A stretch of DNA of 64,000 bases from Aeromonas jandaei (GTDB taxonomy: Bacteria > Pseudomonadota > Gammaproteobacteria > Enterobacterales > Aeromonadaceae), in assembly GCF_037890695.1 (NCBI RefSeq), contig NZ_CP149571.1:451501-515500 (forward strand), in the 5' to 3' direction. Within the stretch, counting starts at the first letter, position 1. Each line of letters starts with the position of its first letter. The translations under genes were made by a program, and so were the position numbers. This document shows, piece by piece, positions 1 to 7,572 of the stretch. Under the pieces are notes generated by a model. That model was not told the origin of the DNA, did no database searches, and was given only the letters and a program-made list of their open reading frames with translations.

Positions 1-1
1 G

Positions 2-202
2 ATGGCGACCCTGATTGCCAAACTGCCTGCCACCATGCAGCCAAAAGTCGCTAGCCAGTGGCAACAACTCGAACTGCTGTTGCAGCAGTGTCTGCGCCAG
101 AACGATCTCAACGGCCGTCTGCTGGCTGGGCAGATAGAGACCATCAACACGCTGCTGGGTCAGGAGCATGCTTACGGCCAGCTGGAGCGTTTTCCCGACT
201 AG
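2..202 (+). CDS. flgN: Lateral flagellar export chaperone FlgN, C-terminal part
   Basis: The last 66 residues of a protein whose 5' part lies outside the window. The stretch with Trp-Gln-x-Leu, Cys-x-Arg-Gln-Asn and Asn-Gly-Arg-Leu-Leu matches the helical C-terminus of FlgN, the cytoplasmic chaperone that delivers the hook-associated proteins FlgK and FlgL to the export gate. The ATG at position 2 is probably an internal methionine rather than the start. The gene converges on fliJ and their ends overlap by 4 bases. In lateral flagellar clusters flgN heads the flgN-flgM-flgA segment, which fits this position, although those neighbours would lie outside the window. Identification rests on a short fragment. 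Confidence 0.6.
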   Translation: MATLIAKLPATMQPKVASQWQQLELLLQQCLRQNDLNGRLLAGQIETINTLLGQEHAYGQLERFPD

Positions 203-618
203 TTCCCCTCTTTGAGCTGACGGTGGCGCAAGCCGGAAAGCTCGTCGAGCTGGCGCTGATCCCGCAGCTCCCGCTGCTGGCTGATGGCTCGTTCACGCTT
301 GTCCAGCAGGTGCTCCAGTCCCTTGACCCGACCAAACTGCCTGACCACCTCCCCTTCATGGCGCTCCAGATCCAGCTTGGCCAGTGCCGATTGCTGCACC
401 TGATGGGCCAGCAGATGACGCAACTGGCGATCCATCTGCTGCTTGTTCTGCCACAGCAAGGGATGGAAAGTGGCCGAACCGGGACTCAGCGAGCCGATCA
501 CCTCCTGCAACCGCAAGGCTCTCTGCTCTTCCCTTATCGCCTCTTCCCGCAAGCGCTGACGCTCCTTGCCGAGCGCCTCCAGCGCCTCCTGCTGCAAGCC
601 GAGATAGGATTTCAACAT
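199..618 (-). CDS. fliJ: Lateral flagellar export protein FliJ
   Basis: A 139-residue, highly charged, almost entirely alpha-helical coiled-coil protein rich in Gln, Arg, Glu and Leu, as expected for FliJ. FliJ is the central stalk of the flagellar type III export ATPase; it sits in the FliI hexamer and couples it to FlhA. It is the last gene of the lafK-fliE-F-G-H-I-J operon, 12 bases after fliI. Sequence motifs in FliJ are weak, so the call rests on coiled-coil character, size and operon position. It ends against flgN on the opposite strand. Confidence 0.85.
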   Translation of the reverse strand: MLKSYLGLQQEALEALGKERQRLREEAIREEQRALRLQEVIGSLSPGSATFHPLLWQNKQQMDRQLRHLLAHQVQQSALAKLDLERHEGEVVRQFGRVKGLEHLLDKRERAISQQRELRDQRQLDELSGLRHRQLKEGN

Positions 619-630
619 GGCGACCTCCTA

Positions 631-1959
631 TTACCTGCCCAGAACCTGCTTGAGCCCAGCCACGACCTGAGCCAGCGGGGTCTCTTCATGGATCCCCTGC
701 TGCAGGAAGGCGGCAATGGCCGGGTAACGTTGTACCGCTTCGTCCATCTGGGGATCTGCCCCCGGTTGATAGCCACCGAGCGGCAGCAATTCACGCACCT
801 GCTGATAGCGCCCCCACAACTGACGCAAGGTGACCGCCAGCTGCTGCCAGTCAGTCGGCACCACTTGCGGCATCACCCGGCTCACCGAAGCGCCGATGTC
901 GATGGCCGGGTAGTGTCCCTCTTCCGCCAGACGACGGGTCAGCACTATGTGACCATCCAGAATGGCACGGGCCGAGTCGACTACCGGGTCCTGCTGATCA
1001 TCCCCTTCCGCCAACACGGTGTAAAAGGCACTCAGGCTGCCATCAGGGTGGGTACCGTTGCCGGCCCGCTCCACCAGCTGGGTCAGCATGCTGAACACCG
1101 ATGGCGGGTAGCCGCGCGTCGCCGGCGGCTCACCGATAGCCAGTGCGATTTCGCGCTGGGCCTGGGCGTAGCGGGTGAGGGAGTCCATCAATAGCAGTAC
1201 ATCCTGGCCCCGCTCACGAAAATATTCGGCAAGACGATGGCAAAGCTGGGCGGCACGCAACCGCATCAGAGGAGATTGATCCGCAGGAGCGGCCACCACC
1301 ACCGAGCGGGCCAGACCTTCCGCACCGAGACTGTGCTCGATGAACTCGCGGACTTCACGACCCCGTTCACCAATCAGCCCCACGATGACGATCTGTGCCG
1401 TAGTGTTGCGGGTCATCATGCCGAGCAGCATGCTCTTGCCCACGCCGGAACCGGCAAACAGGCCCAGTCGCTGCCCCTTGCCAACCGTCAGCAAGCCATT
1501 GATGGCACGGATACCCACATCAAGAGGTTCACGGATCGGCGTGCGCAACAGCGGATTGGGCGGAGAAGAGAAGAGTGCAACGCGCTCCCCCTCGTCACGA
1601 AGAGGACGGCCATCCAGCGGCTGCAACAGCCCATCGACAACCCGGCCCAGCAGATGCTCGCCGACCCTGATTGTCTCTTCGCCATCGATTGGCAACACCC
1701 GGGCTCCGGCGTAAAGCCCTCCCATGGGCTGCAGCGGCATCAGATAGGAGATCTCCCGGTTGAAACCCACCACCTCTGCCAACAGAGAGTCGCCGGATGC
1801 CGTATCGACCCGGCAGCGCTGCCCCATCACCAGCTGGCAGCCGATTACCTCAAGGGTCAGCCCCGTTACGCGAACCAGTCGGCCATAGCGGCGAAAACCG
1901 GGCACCTCGTCAAAGCAGTCGAGCGCCGAGGTGAGCGCCTGTTGCAGAGCTTCATGCAT
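631..1959 (-). CDS. fliI: Lateral flagellum-specific ATPase FliI
   Basis: A 442-residue F1-beta-like ATPase that energises substrate delivery to the flagellar type III export gate. The P-loop AGSGVGKS is at residues 169-176, followed by the conserved GERGREVREF segment and a Walker B region LLLMDSLTRYAQAQREIAL typical of FliI/SctN. The length equals the family norm. It overlaps the end of fliH by 8 bases, which suggests translational coupling with its regulator FliH. It belongs to the lateral set; a polar paralogue is expected elsewhere in the genome. Confidence 0.96.
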   Translation of the reverse strand: MHEALQQALTSALDCFDEVPGFRRYGRLVRVTGLTLEVIGCQLVMGQRCRVDTASGDSLLAEVVGFNREISYLMPLQPMGGLYAGARVLPIDGEETIRVGEHLLGRVVDGLLQPLDGRPLRDEGERVALFSSPPNPLLRTPIREPLDVGIRAINGLLTVGKGQRLGLFAGSGVGKSMLLGMMTRNTTAQIVIVGLIGERGREVREFIEHSLGAEGLARSVVVAAPADQSPLMRLRAAQLCHRLAEYFRERGQDVLLLMDSLTRYAQAQREIALAIGEPPATRGYPPSVFSMLTQLVERAGNGTHPDGSLSAFYTVLAEGDDQQDPVVDSARAILDGHIVLTRRLAEEGHYPAIDIGASVSRVMPQVVPTDWQQLAVTLRQLWGRYQQVRELLPLGGYQPGADPQMDEAVQRYPAIAAFLQQGIHEETPLAQVVAGLKQVLGR

Positions 1960-2647
1960 GCTGCGGCAGTTCCAGCGTGCTGTTCAGCTGCTCGATGCAG
2001 GAGGCAAGGCGCTCGCCGGTATTGACCTCGATCACCGCCGCCCGTGTTTCGATGCGGGCATCGCCAATGGCCAGATTGGGGTCTACCTGCAACGGCCACC
2101 CTTCGCAACGGGTGACTCCCTGTTCGGCCAGACGCTGGCGATCCCCCTCATTGAGATAGATGACCAGCTCTTCCGAAGCGGCAGGCAGAGTCGCCAGCGC
2201 CTGCTCCACCTGACTGAGTACCTGCTGGGGATTGAGGGTAAATTCGGCCTGGATAACCCGCTTGGCCACCTGGGCCACCAGCTGGGCAATCAGCGCTTTC
2301 TGCTCCTGCATCTTTACCCGGGTCAGGGATTCCCACTGCTCCTGCAGCTTGGCAAAGGGCACCATGGCCTGATCGAAAGAGGCGCGCCCCTCCGCCAACC
2401 CCTGAGCGAAGCCGCGGGTTTGTCCCTGCTGCAGCCCCTTGGCCTCCCCTTCCACCAGACCGCTGGTCAGTCCCTGCTGATATCCGGATTGATACCCTTC
2501 GTCGTGACCTTGCTCCAGCCCCTGCTGATAACCAAACTCGAACTGCTCCTGCTGACTCTGGGCCTCTTCCCCGCTCTGTCCCAAGGCCGGAAAGCGGTAG
2601 AGCCGGGTCGGGCCTGGCATCAACTTGCGCACATAGTGACTCATCAA
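1952..2647 (-). CDS. fliH: Lateral flagellar assembly protein FliH
   Basis: A 231-residue protein whose first half contains the repeated Gly-x-x-x-Gly pattern (GYQQGLEQGHDEGYQSGYQQ and onward) diagnostic of FliH. The C-terminal half matches the FliH/SctL/V-ATPase E domain. FliH dimers bind and restrain FliI and dock it at the C-ring through FliN. It lies 9 bases after fliG and overlaps fliI by 8 bases. FliH is poorly conserved in sequence, but the GxxxG repeat and position make the call safe. Confidence 0.93.
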   Translation of the reverse strand: MMSHYVRKLMPGPTRLYRFPALGQSGEEAQSQQEQFEFGYQQGLEQGHDEGYQSGYQQGLTSGLVEGEAKGLQQGQTRGFAQGLAEGRASFDQAMVPFAKLQEQWESLTRVKMQEQKALIAQLVAQVAKRVIQAEFTLNPQQVLSQVEQALATLPAASEELVIYLNEGDRQRLAEQGVTRCEGWPLQVDPNLAIGDARIETRAAVIEVNTGERLASCIEQLNSTLELPQHA

Positions 2648-2656
2648 TGCCCCCTG

Positions 2657-3691
2657 TTAGCTGACCGTCGGTTCTTCGAACAGCTGGAACTCGATCTCGC
2701 CCTGCTCCACCAATTCGCGGACCAGTTGCATGATCTCCTCTCGGGCCTGCTCGACCTTGCGCAGGGAGACGCTGCCCTGATGCTGGATCTGATCTTCCAG
2801 TGCCTGAGCCATCCGCTTCGGCATGGCGCCGAGCACCACCTTGCGGAAGCTGGTCTCGGTATTCTTGAGGGCCAGTGCCAGCAGCTCGCTCGGGATCTCC
2901 TGCACCAGACGCTGCAGGGTTTCGTCGCTCTGGCGACGCAACGTCATGAAGTCGAACATGTTCTTTTCGATTTCCAGCGCCATGTCACCATCGTGTTCAC
3001 GCAGCAGCGAGAGCATCTGCTCCTTGTCGCCCTGATAGCGGTTGAGGATATCGGCAACCTGCCGCACGCCATTCACCTTGGCTCCGGACTGGTCAGCGAC
3101 ATAGGCAAGACAACGATCCAGCGTCAGCCTGAGTTCACCCAGAACATGCTCGCTGACACTGCTGAGACTGGCGACCCGCACCAGCAGATCGTCGTGCACC
3201 GAGCCGGGCAGCTCATCCAGTACCGCGGAAGCGGTCTGGGGTGGCAGGAACGCCAGCAGCACCGCCTGCATCTGCGGGTGCTCATTGCGGAAGAAACGGG
3301 CCAGCACATCGGCAGGTACCCACTGCAACCGCTGGATATCCTGACTCATCACATCACCGTAGAGGCTGTCGAGCAGGCTGCGGGAGAGACGCTGACCAAG
3401 GGCCAGGTCGAGAGTCTGTTCCAGATATTCGCGGGAGGCGCTGCCAATCCCGCTCTGTTCACGATACTGGTTGAAGAACTGCTGCAAGGTTCATCGGGCC
3501 TCCATCGAACTGACGCCGGAGAGACCCGCCATCTTGGAGATAAGGCGCTGCACTTCATCGCGGGAGAGCTTTTGCATCACCTTGGCAGCGGCCTCAGTTC
3601 CCATGCTCAACAGCAGGATGGCCGCTTTCTCCAGGTTGTCGATATCGATATCGACGGCTTTCTGGTTCAGGTTAACGTTGTTCATTGCCAC
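2657..3691 (-). pseudogene. fliG: Lateral flagellar motor switch protein FliG, interrupted by an in-frame TGA
   Basis: Read through, this frame gives a 344-codon FliG, the C-ring protein that carries the torque-generating surface. A TGA at 3491-3493 splits it in the same frame into a 66-residue N-terminal piece (ending SGVSSMEAR) and a C-terminal piece that could reinitiate at TTG 3487 or at a later ATG. Both pieces match FliG: the N-terminus has the NLEKAAILLLSMG motif, and the C-terminus has the charged helix LRKVEQAREEIMQLV. Because the frame is unchanged on both sides, the lesion is a point nonsense change, not an indel. It may be a true inactivating mutation or a base-call error. The start overlaps fliF by 20 bases and fliH follows 9 bases on. 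Confidence 0.85.
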
Positions 3692-5432
3692 TTACCCATG
3701 CTCTCACCACTTCCGCTACCCGAGCGGTATCTTTGTCAACCAGCAACTGCAGATGCTTGAGTTGTACTTCCAGCTCGGAACCCGGCTCCGGCAATGCCTC
3801 CAGATCCAGAGAAGAGAAGTGCGGCTCCCGCTCGTTGTCGGAACGGATCAGACCATTGCTCATCGGCGGCGCCGTCAGGGCAACATCATCATCCCGCCGC
3901 ATGGAGAGACCCACGGTCGGCTCCAGCTCATCATCCAGCTCGTCAGAGAGCGTATCTTCATCCGGCGCCTGCTGGGTGCGAACCAGATGCTTCACCAACG
4001 GGCGGATACCGAAGAAGACCAGCGTCAGGCCAAGCAGGCCACCCACCAGATAACGGAGCGAATCCTGCCAGTAAGGGGTCTCCCACCAGCTCGATTCGGG
4101 CGGAGCAATCGGCGCAGCGCCGGTGAAGTCGAACACTTGCAGGCTGATCTGATCTCCACGAGCCTCATCAAAGCCCACCGAGCGCTCGACCATCTGCCGG
4201 ATCTGCGCCAGCTGCTCATCATTCCAGCCTCCTTTCGGGGCGCTCTGATGATTGAGCAGTACGGAGACGTTCATCTTCTCGAGCCGTCCCTGCTGATAGC
4301 GGGTGTGTACTATGGTGCGGCTGTTTTCGTACTGCTTGCTGACCTCCTGCCGCTCGGTGCGGGAGTCATTTTTCTGATTTTCCGTGGTGGCTGCCGCGGT
4401 CTGATTCTGGGTCGCCGGATCACTTTTGGGTGCCGTTTCGGGAGGACGATTGGACAGAGCGCCGGGGATACCCAGTGCCAGCGCATCGATGGTTTTGTCC
4501 GATTTGCTCGACTCCTTGGTCACCACCCCTTGTGGATCCAGCTGCTGCTGGGTCTCCTCCACCGCATTGAAGTTGACGTCTGCGGCGATCTGCACCCGGA
4601 AGTTGCCGGTGCCCAGCATGGGATAGAGCATGTCGCTGGCACGCTGACGAATGTACTGCTCCAGCTTGCGCACATACTCCATCTGCTGCACGCTCTGCTT
4701 GCCAAAACCGGCCTTGTCGCCGAGTTCGGCACTCAGCAGCTGGCCAGCCTGATCGACAATGGTGACCGCCCCCGGTTTCATGCCGGAGATACTGCCTGCC
4801 ACCAGGTTGGCAATGGCCTCGACCTGGCCGGGCTCCATGGCCTGACCGGGCTGCAGATCGAGCATCACGGATGCACTTGGTTTCTCCTCGTCACGACCGA
4901 CAAAGAGAGTGCGCTTGGGAATGGCGAGATGGACGCGGGCACTGCGCACCGCATCCAGCGAAATGATGGTGCGCGCCAGTTCGCCTTCCAGTGCATGGCG
5001 ATAGCGGGCACCTTCCATAAACTCGCTGGTGCCGAGGCCGGTGACATTGTCCAGCCCCTCTAGACCCGCCGGCATGGCCGCTCTCACCCCTCTGGCCGCC
5101 AAGGCCATACGAACATGAGCCAGCTGATTCTCCGGCACCAGGATCTGGCCAGAACTCTTCTCAAGCCGGAACGGCACCTGCTCCTTCTCCAGCATCTCCA
5201 TGATGTTGGCGGTATCGTAGAGCTCCTGCTTGCCGTACAGGGGGACGTAGTTTTTGCTGGACGTCCACAGAATGACGACGATTGTGCCGGCAACGATGGC
5301 AGCCAGCAGAGCAATGGTCAGGATCGATTTATTGTCACGGGAGAGGCTGCGCCAGTTGCGAAGGCCCTCCTGCACGCGTGTTCTGAAGGAATCCGAAGCC
5401 CCTTGCGGGGACGTTACCAGTTCAGTCATCAC
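3672..5432 (-). CDS. fliF: Lateral flagellar MS-ring protein FliF
   Basis: A 586-residue inner-membrane protein forming the MS-ring, the base on which rotor and export gate assemble. A transmembrane helix lies near residues 38-57 and a second near residues 460-480 (LRYLVGGLLGLTLVFFGIRP). Between them is the large periplasmic region with the YscJ/FliF ring-building domains, and the cytoplasmic tail binds FliG. It begins 5 bases after the fliE stop and its end overlaps the fliG start. The length is normal. Confidence 0.96.
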   Translation of the reverse strand: MMTELVTSPQGASDSFRTRVQEGLRNWRSLSRDNKSILTIALLAAIVAGTIVVILWTSSKNYVPLYGKQELYDTANIMEMLEKEQVPFRLEKSSGQILVPENQLAHVRMALAARGVRAAMPAGLEGLDNVTGLGTSEFMEGARYRHALEGELARTIISLDAVRSARVHLAIPKRTLFVGRDEEKPSASVMLDLQPGQAMEPGQVEAIANLVAGSISGMKPGAVTIVDQAGQLLSAELGDKAGFGKQSVQQMEYVRKLEQYIRQRASDMLYPMLGTGNFRVQIAADVNFNAVEETQQQLDPQGVVTKESSKSDKTIDALALGIPGALSNRPPETAPKSDPATQNQTAAATTENQKNDSRTERQEVSKQYENSRTIVHTRYQQGRLEKMNVSVLLNHQSAPKGGWNDEQLAQIRQMVERSVGFDEARGDQISLQVFDFTGAAPIAPPESSWWETPYWQDSLRYLVGGLLGLTLVFFGIRPLVKHLVRTQQAPDEDTLSDELDDELEPTVGLSMRRDDDVALTAPPMSNGLIRSDNEREPHFSSLDLEALPEPGSELEVQLKHLQLLVDKDTARVAEVVRAWVSGNEQR

Positions 5433-5437
5433 TTACC

Positions 5438-5764
5438 TCAGAGCGGCATGCGCATAATGTCGTCAAAACCGGTCATCAGCTTGTTGCGCACCTGCATCAG
5501 GGCTGAAAAGCTGAGACCCGCTTTCTGACTGGCCACCATGGCCCCGACCAGATCATCGCTCTGGCCGGCATCAACAGCCGTCATCATGGCTGAAGCCATG
5601 TTCTGCTGTTCGTTGACTCTGCCGACAACGTCGCGCATGGCGTCGCTGAATGACACATTCGAGAGATCATTGGATTCGATGGAAGGAGCCTGAGTGGCAA
5701 CTCGTTGCATCTCCTGCATCTGCTGCAGGAGCGTTGCCTGTGATGACATCATTTCAATCTTCAC
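5438..5764 (-). CDS. fliE: Lateral flagellar hook-basal body protein FliE
   Basis: A 108-residue protein with the family C-terminal signature (SFSALMQVRNKLMTGFDDIM) and an SFSDAM segment. FliE joins the MS-ring to the proximal rod. It is the first structural gene after lafK, with the ATG 11 bases beyond the lafK stop and fliF 5 bases beyond its own stop. Either the ATG at 5764 or the one four codons in could be used; the longer form is given. Confidence 0.93.
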   Translation of the reverse strand: MKIEMMSSQATLLQQMQEMQRVATQAPSIESNDLSNVSFSDAMRDVVGRVNEQQNMASAMMTAVDAGQSDDLVGAMVASQKAGLSFSALMQVRNKLMTGFDDIMRMPL

Positions 5765-5775
5765 GCCGTTATCCC

Positions 5776-7152
5776 TTAGTTTTGAAGCTGCTGCTCGATA
5801 TCAATGCCCTGCTCACGCATCGCCGCCAGCTTGTATCTCAGAGCCCGGGTGGTCATCCCGAGCGCTTCTGCCGTGCGGGTACGATGGCCACGGAAGCGGC
5901 GCAAGGTCTCTAGTACAAATTGAAATTCTGCGTGCCGACGTGTCTCGCTCAACCCTTCCGGGGCGGAAAGGACTTCCGCCAATCCATGTTCGGGTTCCGC
6001 GACATAGCTGGGCAGCATCAAATCGACCGCTTGAATATGCAATCCGCGAGCCATGATTAATGAACGTTGAATGACGTTATCGAGCTCCCTGACGTTGCCC
6101 GGCCACTGATAAGCCAGCAGTTGCTTGCGGGCACTCTCGCTCAGGCGATACCCCTGCTGGGGCGCATAGCGTTCGATGAAATATTCAGCCAGCGGCAATA
6201 TGTCGTCGGGACGCTCGCGCAGTGCTGGCCAGTTCATCGGCAACACATCGAGGCGATAGAAGAGGTCTTCCCTGAACTGGCCGGCTGCCACCAGGGTGCG
6301 CAGATCCTTGTTGCTGGCGGCGATGATCCGCACATCCAGCGCGATGGTCTGATGGCTACCGAGGCGCTCCACCTCACGCTCCTGCAAAACCCGCAACAAC
6401 TTTGCCTGCAGTGACAGGGGCAACTCGGAGATTTCGTCGAGCATCAGGGTTCCGCCCTGCGCCTGCTCGAACTTGCCGGGCTGCGAACCCGTCGCGCCGG
6501 TGAAGGCCCCCTTGTTGTGGCCAAACAGAATGGATTCGAGCATGGACTCGGGAATGGCGGCGCAGTTGATGGCGACAAACGGCTTGTGAGCACGGCTGGA
6601 CATCTCGTGGATGTAACGCGCCAGACGCTCCTTGCCCGTTCCCGACTCACCCCCGATAAGAATGGTGGCTGCCGTTTTGGCTGCCCGGCGAGCAAGCTGC
6701 AACACTTGCAGGCTCATGGTCGAGACGGCGATCAGGTCTGGAATGGCCTGCCGCAGACGCAGTGCCCCCTTCACCACATCCAGCATCTGCTGCCCCCCGA
6801 AGGGCTTGATGATGTAGTCAATGGCACCGGCTCGCATCGCTTCTGCCGCAAGATAGGCCTGACGCTCATTAACCAGGATCACGCAATCAATGCCGCTAAA
6901 ATCATGCACCAATTGAGGACCTACTTCGGTCATGAGATCCATGTCGAGCAGGATTAAATCAACGGAACGGCTGCCGAGAATTAATTTCGACTTGCGAATA
7001 GAGTCACAGCGGGAAACAGCATATCCCTGTGCTGCCAATATTCCTTCAATATCGTTCCCATCGGCCATAGATGAGCTGATTAACAATAAATGGGGATCTT
7101 TCCCAAGACTGGCCGGTCTTGAGCTTTTTTTGATAGATACATCCGAAAGCAT
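5776..7152 (-). CDS. lafK: Sigma-54-dependent lateral flagellar master regulator LafK
   Basis: A 458-residue enhancer-binding protein. A CheY-like receiver domain fills residues 20-135 with Asp70 (LILLDMD) as the likely phospho-acceptor position. A AAA+ domain follows with Walker A GESGTGKE (168-175) and the sigma-54 contact loop GAFTGA (215-220). A Fis-type HTH ends the protein (RTAEALGMTTRALRYKL). In Vibrio and Aeromonas, LafK switches on lateral flagellar genes through RpoN; rpoN itself is in this window at 38046-39485. The ATG at 7152 is preferred over an upstream TTG at 7185; neither has a strong ribosome-binding site. It heads the fliEFGHIJ operon and is preceded by a c-di-GMP riboswitch. 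Confidence 0.9.
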   Translation of the reverse strand: MLSDVSIKKSSRPASLGKDPHLLLISSSMADGNDIEGILAAQGYAVSRCDSIRKSKLILGSRSVDLILLDMDLMTEVGPQLVHDFSGIDCVILVNERQAYLAAEAMRAGAIDYIIKPFGGQQMLDVVKGALRLRQAIPDLIAVSTMSLQVLQLARRAAKTAATILIGGESGTGKERLARYIHEMSSRAHKPFVAINCAAIPESMLESILFGHNKGAFTGATGSQPGKFEQAQGGTLMLDEISELPLSLQAKLLRVLQEREVERLGSHQTIALDVRIIAASNKDLRTLVAAGQFREDLFYRLDVLPMNWPALRERPDDILPLAEYFIERYAPQQGYRLSESARKQLLAYQWPGNVRELDNVIQRSLIMARGLHIQAVDLMLPSYVAEPEHGLAEVLSAPEGLSETRRHAEFQFVLETLRRFRGHRTRTAEALGMTTRALRYKLAAMREQGIDIEQQLQN

Positions 7153-7229
7153 ATGAACCCGAACCCGTGATTGTGGATAAAACAATCAACAGAACTGAAA
7201 TGCCGAAATAAAAGACGCACAGGTACGCT

Positions 7230-7248
7230 GGCGCTTCTAACGAGCACC
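7230..7248 (-). terminator. Possible expression-platform hairpin of the lafK riboswitch
   Basis: On the minus strand GGTGCT pairs with AGCGCC across a 7-base loop, and a T-rich run follows about 15 bases later. It sits between the c-di-GMP aptamer and lafK, where a terminator or a ribosome-site sequestering helix would be expected. The stem is short and the T-run is not adjacent, so the role is tentative. Confidence 0.3.
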
Positions 7249-7284
7249 TAGATCAAACCAGTGTTATATCAAGGCGGTAACAAT

Positions 7285-7380
7285 GGCCTTGGCAACCCCG
7301 CTATCATGAGCATTTCTGCTTTTAGACCGGAGGCTTTGCGTCCTGACTTTTCAGTTCAGTTTGCCTTTTTCATGCGACTG
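7285..7380 (-). ncRNA. Cyclic-di-GMP-I (GEMM-I) riboswitch upstream of lafK
   Basis: Read on the minus strand, the core GGACGCAAAGCCTCCGG (7327-7343) is the signature of the GEMM-I aptamer and is nearly identical to the same part of the Vibrio cholerae Vc2 RNA. It is preceded by GGCAAAC (7359-7365) and by a P2 hairpin closed by a GAAA tetraloop (7343-7359; stems CUG/CAG and ACU/AGU). It is followed by CUAAA and by an AGCGGGGUU segment (about 7296-7304), both as in Vc2. Known members bind the second messenger c-di-GMP and regulate downstream genes, often in motility. Here the downstream gene is the lateral flagellar activator lafK. Whether binding turns expression on or off cannot be read from the sequence. 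Confidence 0.93.
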
Positions 7381-7451
7381 CCCGTATTTGGACAAGACAG
7401 CACCAAATTAGTGGTGACTGCTGAGTGACACATGTGAATTGTTATATTTGT

Positions 7452-7480
7452 TATTTATCTTTGACGACCGAATGCGTCAA
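7452..7480 (-). promoter_or_regulatory. Candidate lafK promoter with overlapping palindrome
   Basis: On the minus strand TTGACG (7475-7480) and TAAATA (7452-7457) are 17 bases apart, which would start transcription about 65 bases before the riboswitch aptamer. The -35 lies inside a perfect inverted repeat TTTGACG-N8-CGTCAAA (7460-7481) that could be an operator. The -10 match is poor, so this is only a candidate. Confidence 0.3.
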
Positions 7481-7572
7481 AAACAGTCACATCATAACGG
7501 CTTACAATTACAATTCAAGTAGATAGGCGGAATATATTCTTCCCATTTGCCTATTAACATGGCAGCCCTGTT

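Noticed and set aside
58..1194. Long plus-strand open frame opposite fliJ/fliI
   Set aside because: Antisense shadow of fliI in high-GC DNA; Gln/His/Leu-rich without any domain, while the opposite frame is a full ATPase.
1931..3760. 609-residue plus-strand open frame opposite fliH/fliG
   Set aside because: Antisense shadow; composition (His, Gln, Leu) is that of a mirrored coding strand and no motif is seen.
7444..7500. CRP-like half sites upstream of lafK
   Set aside because: Only half-site matches (TGTGA without a partner at the right spacing).
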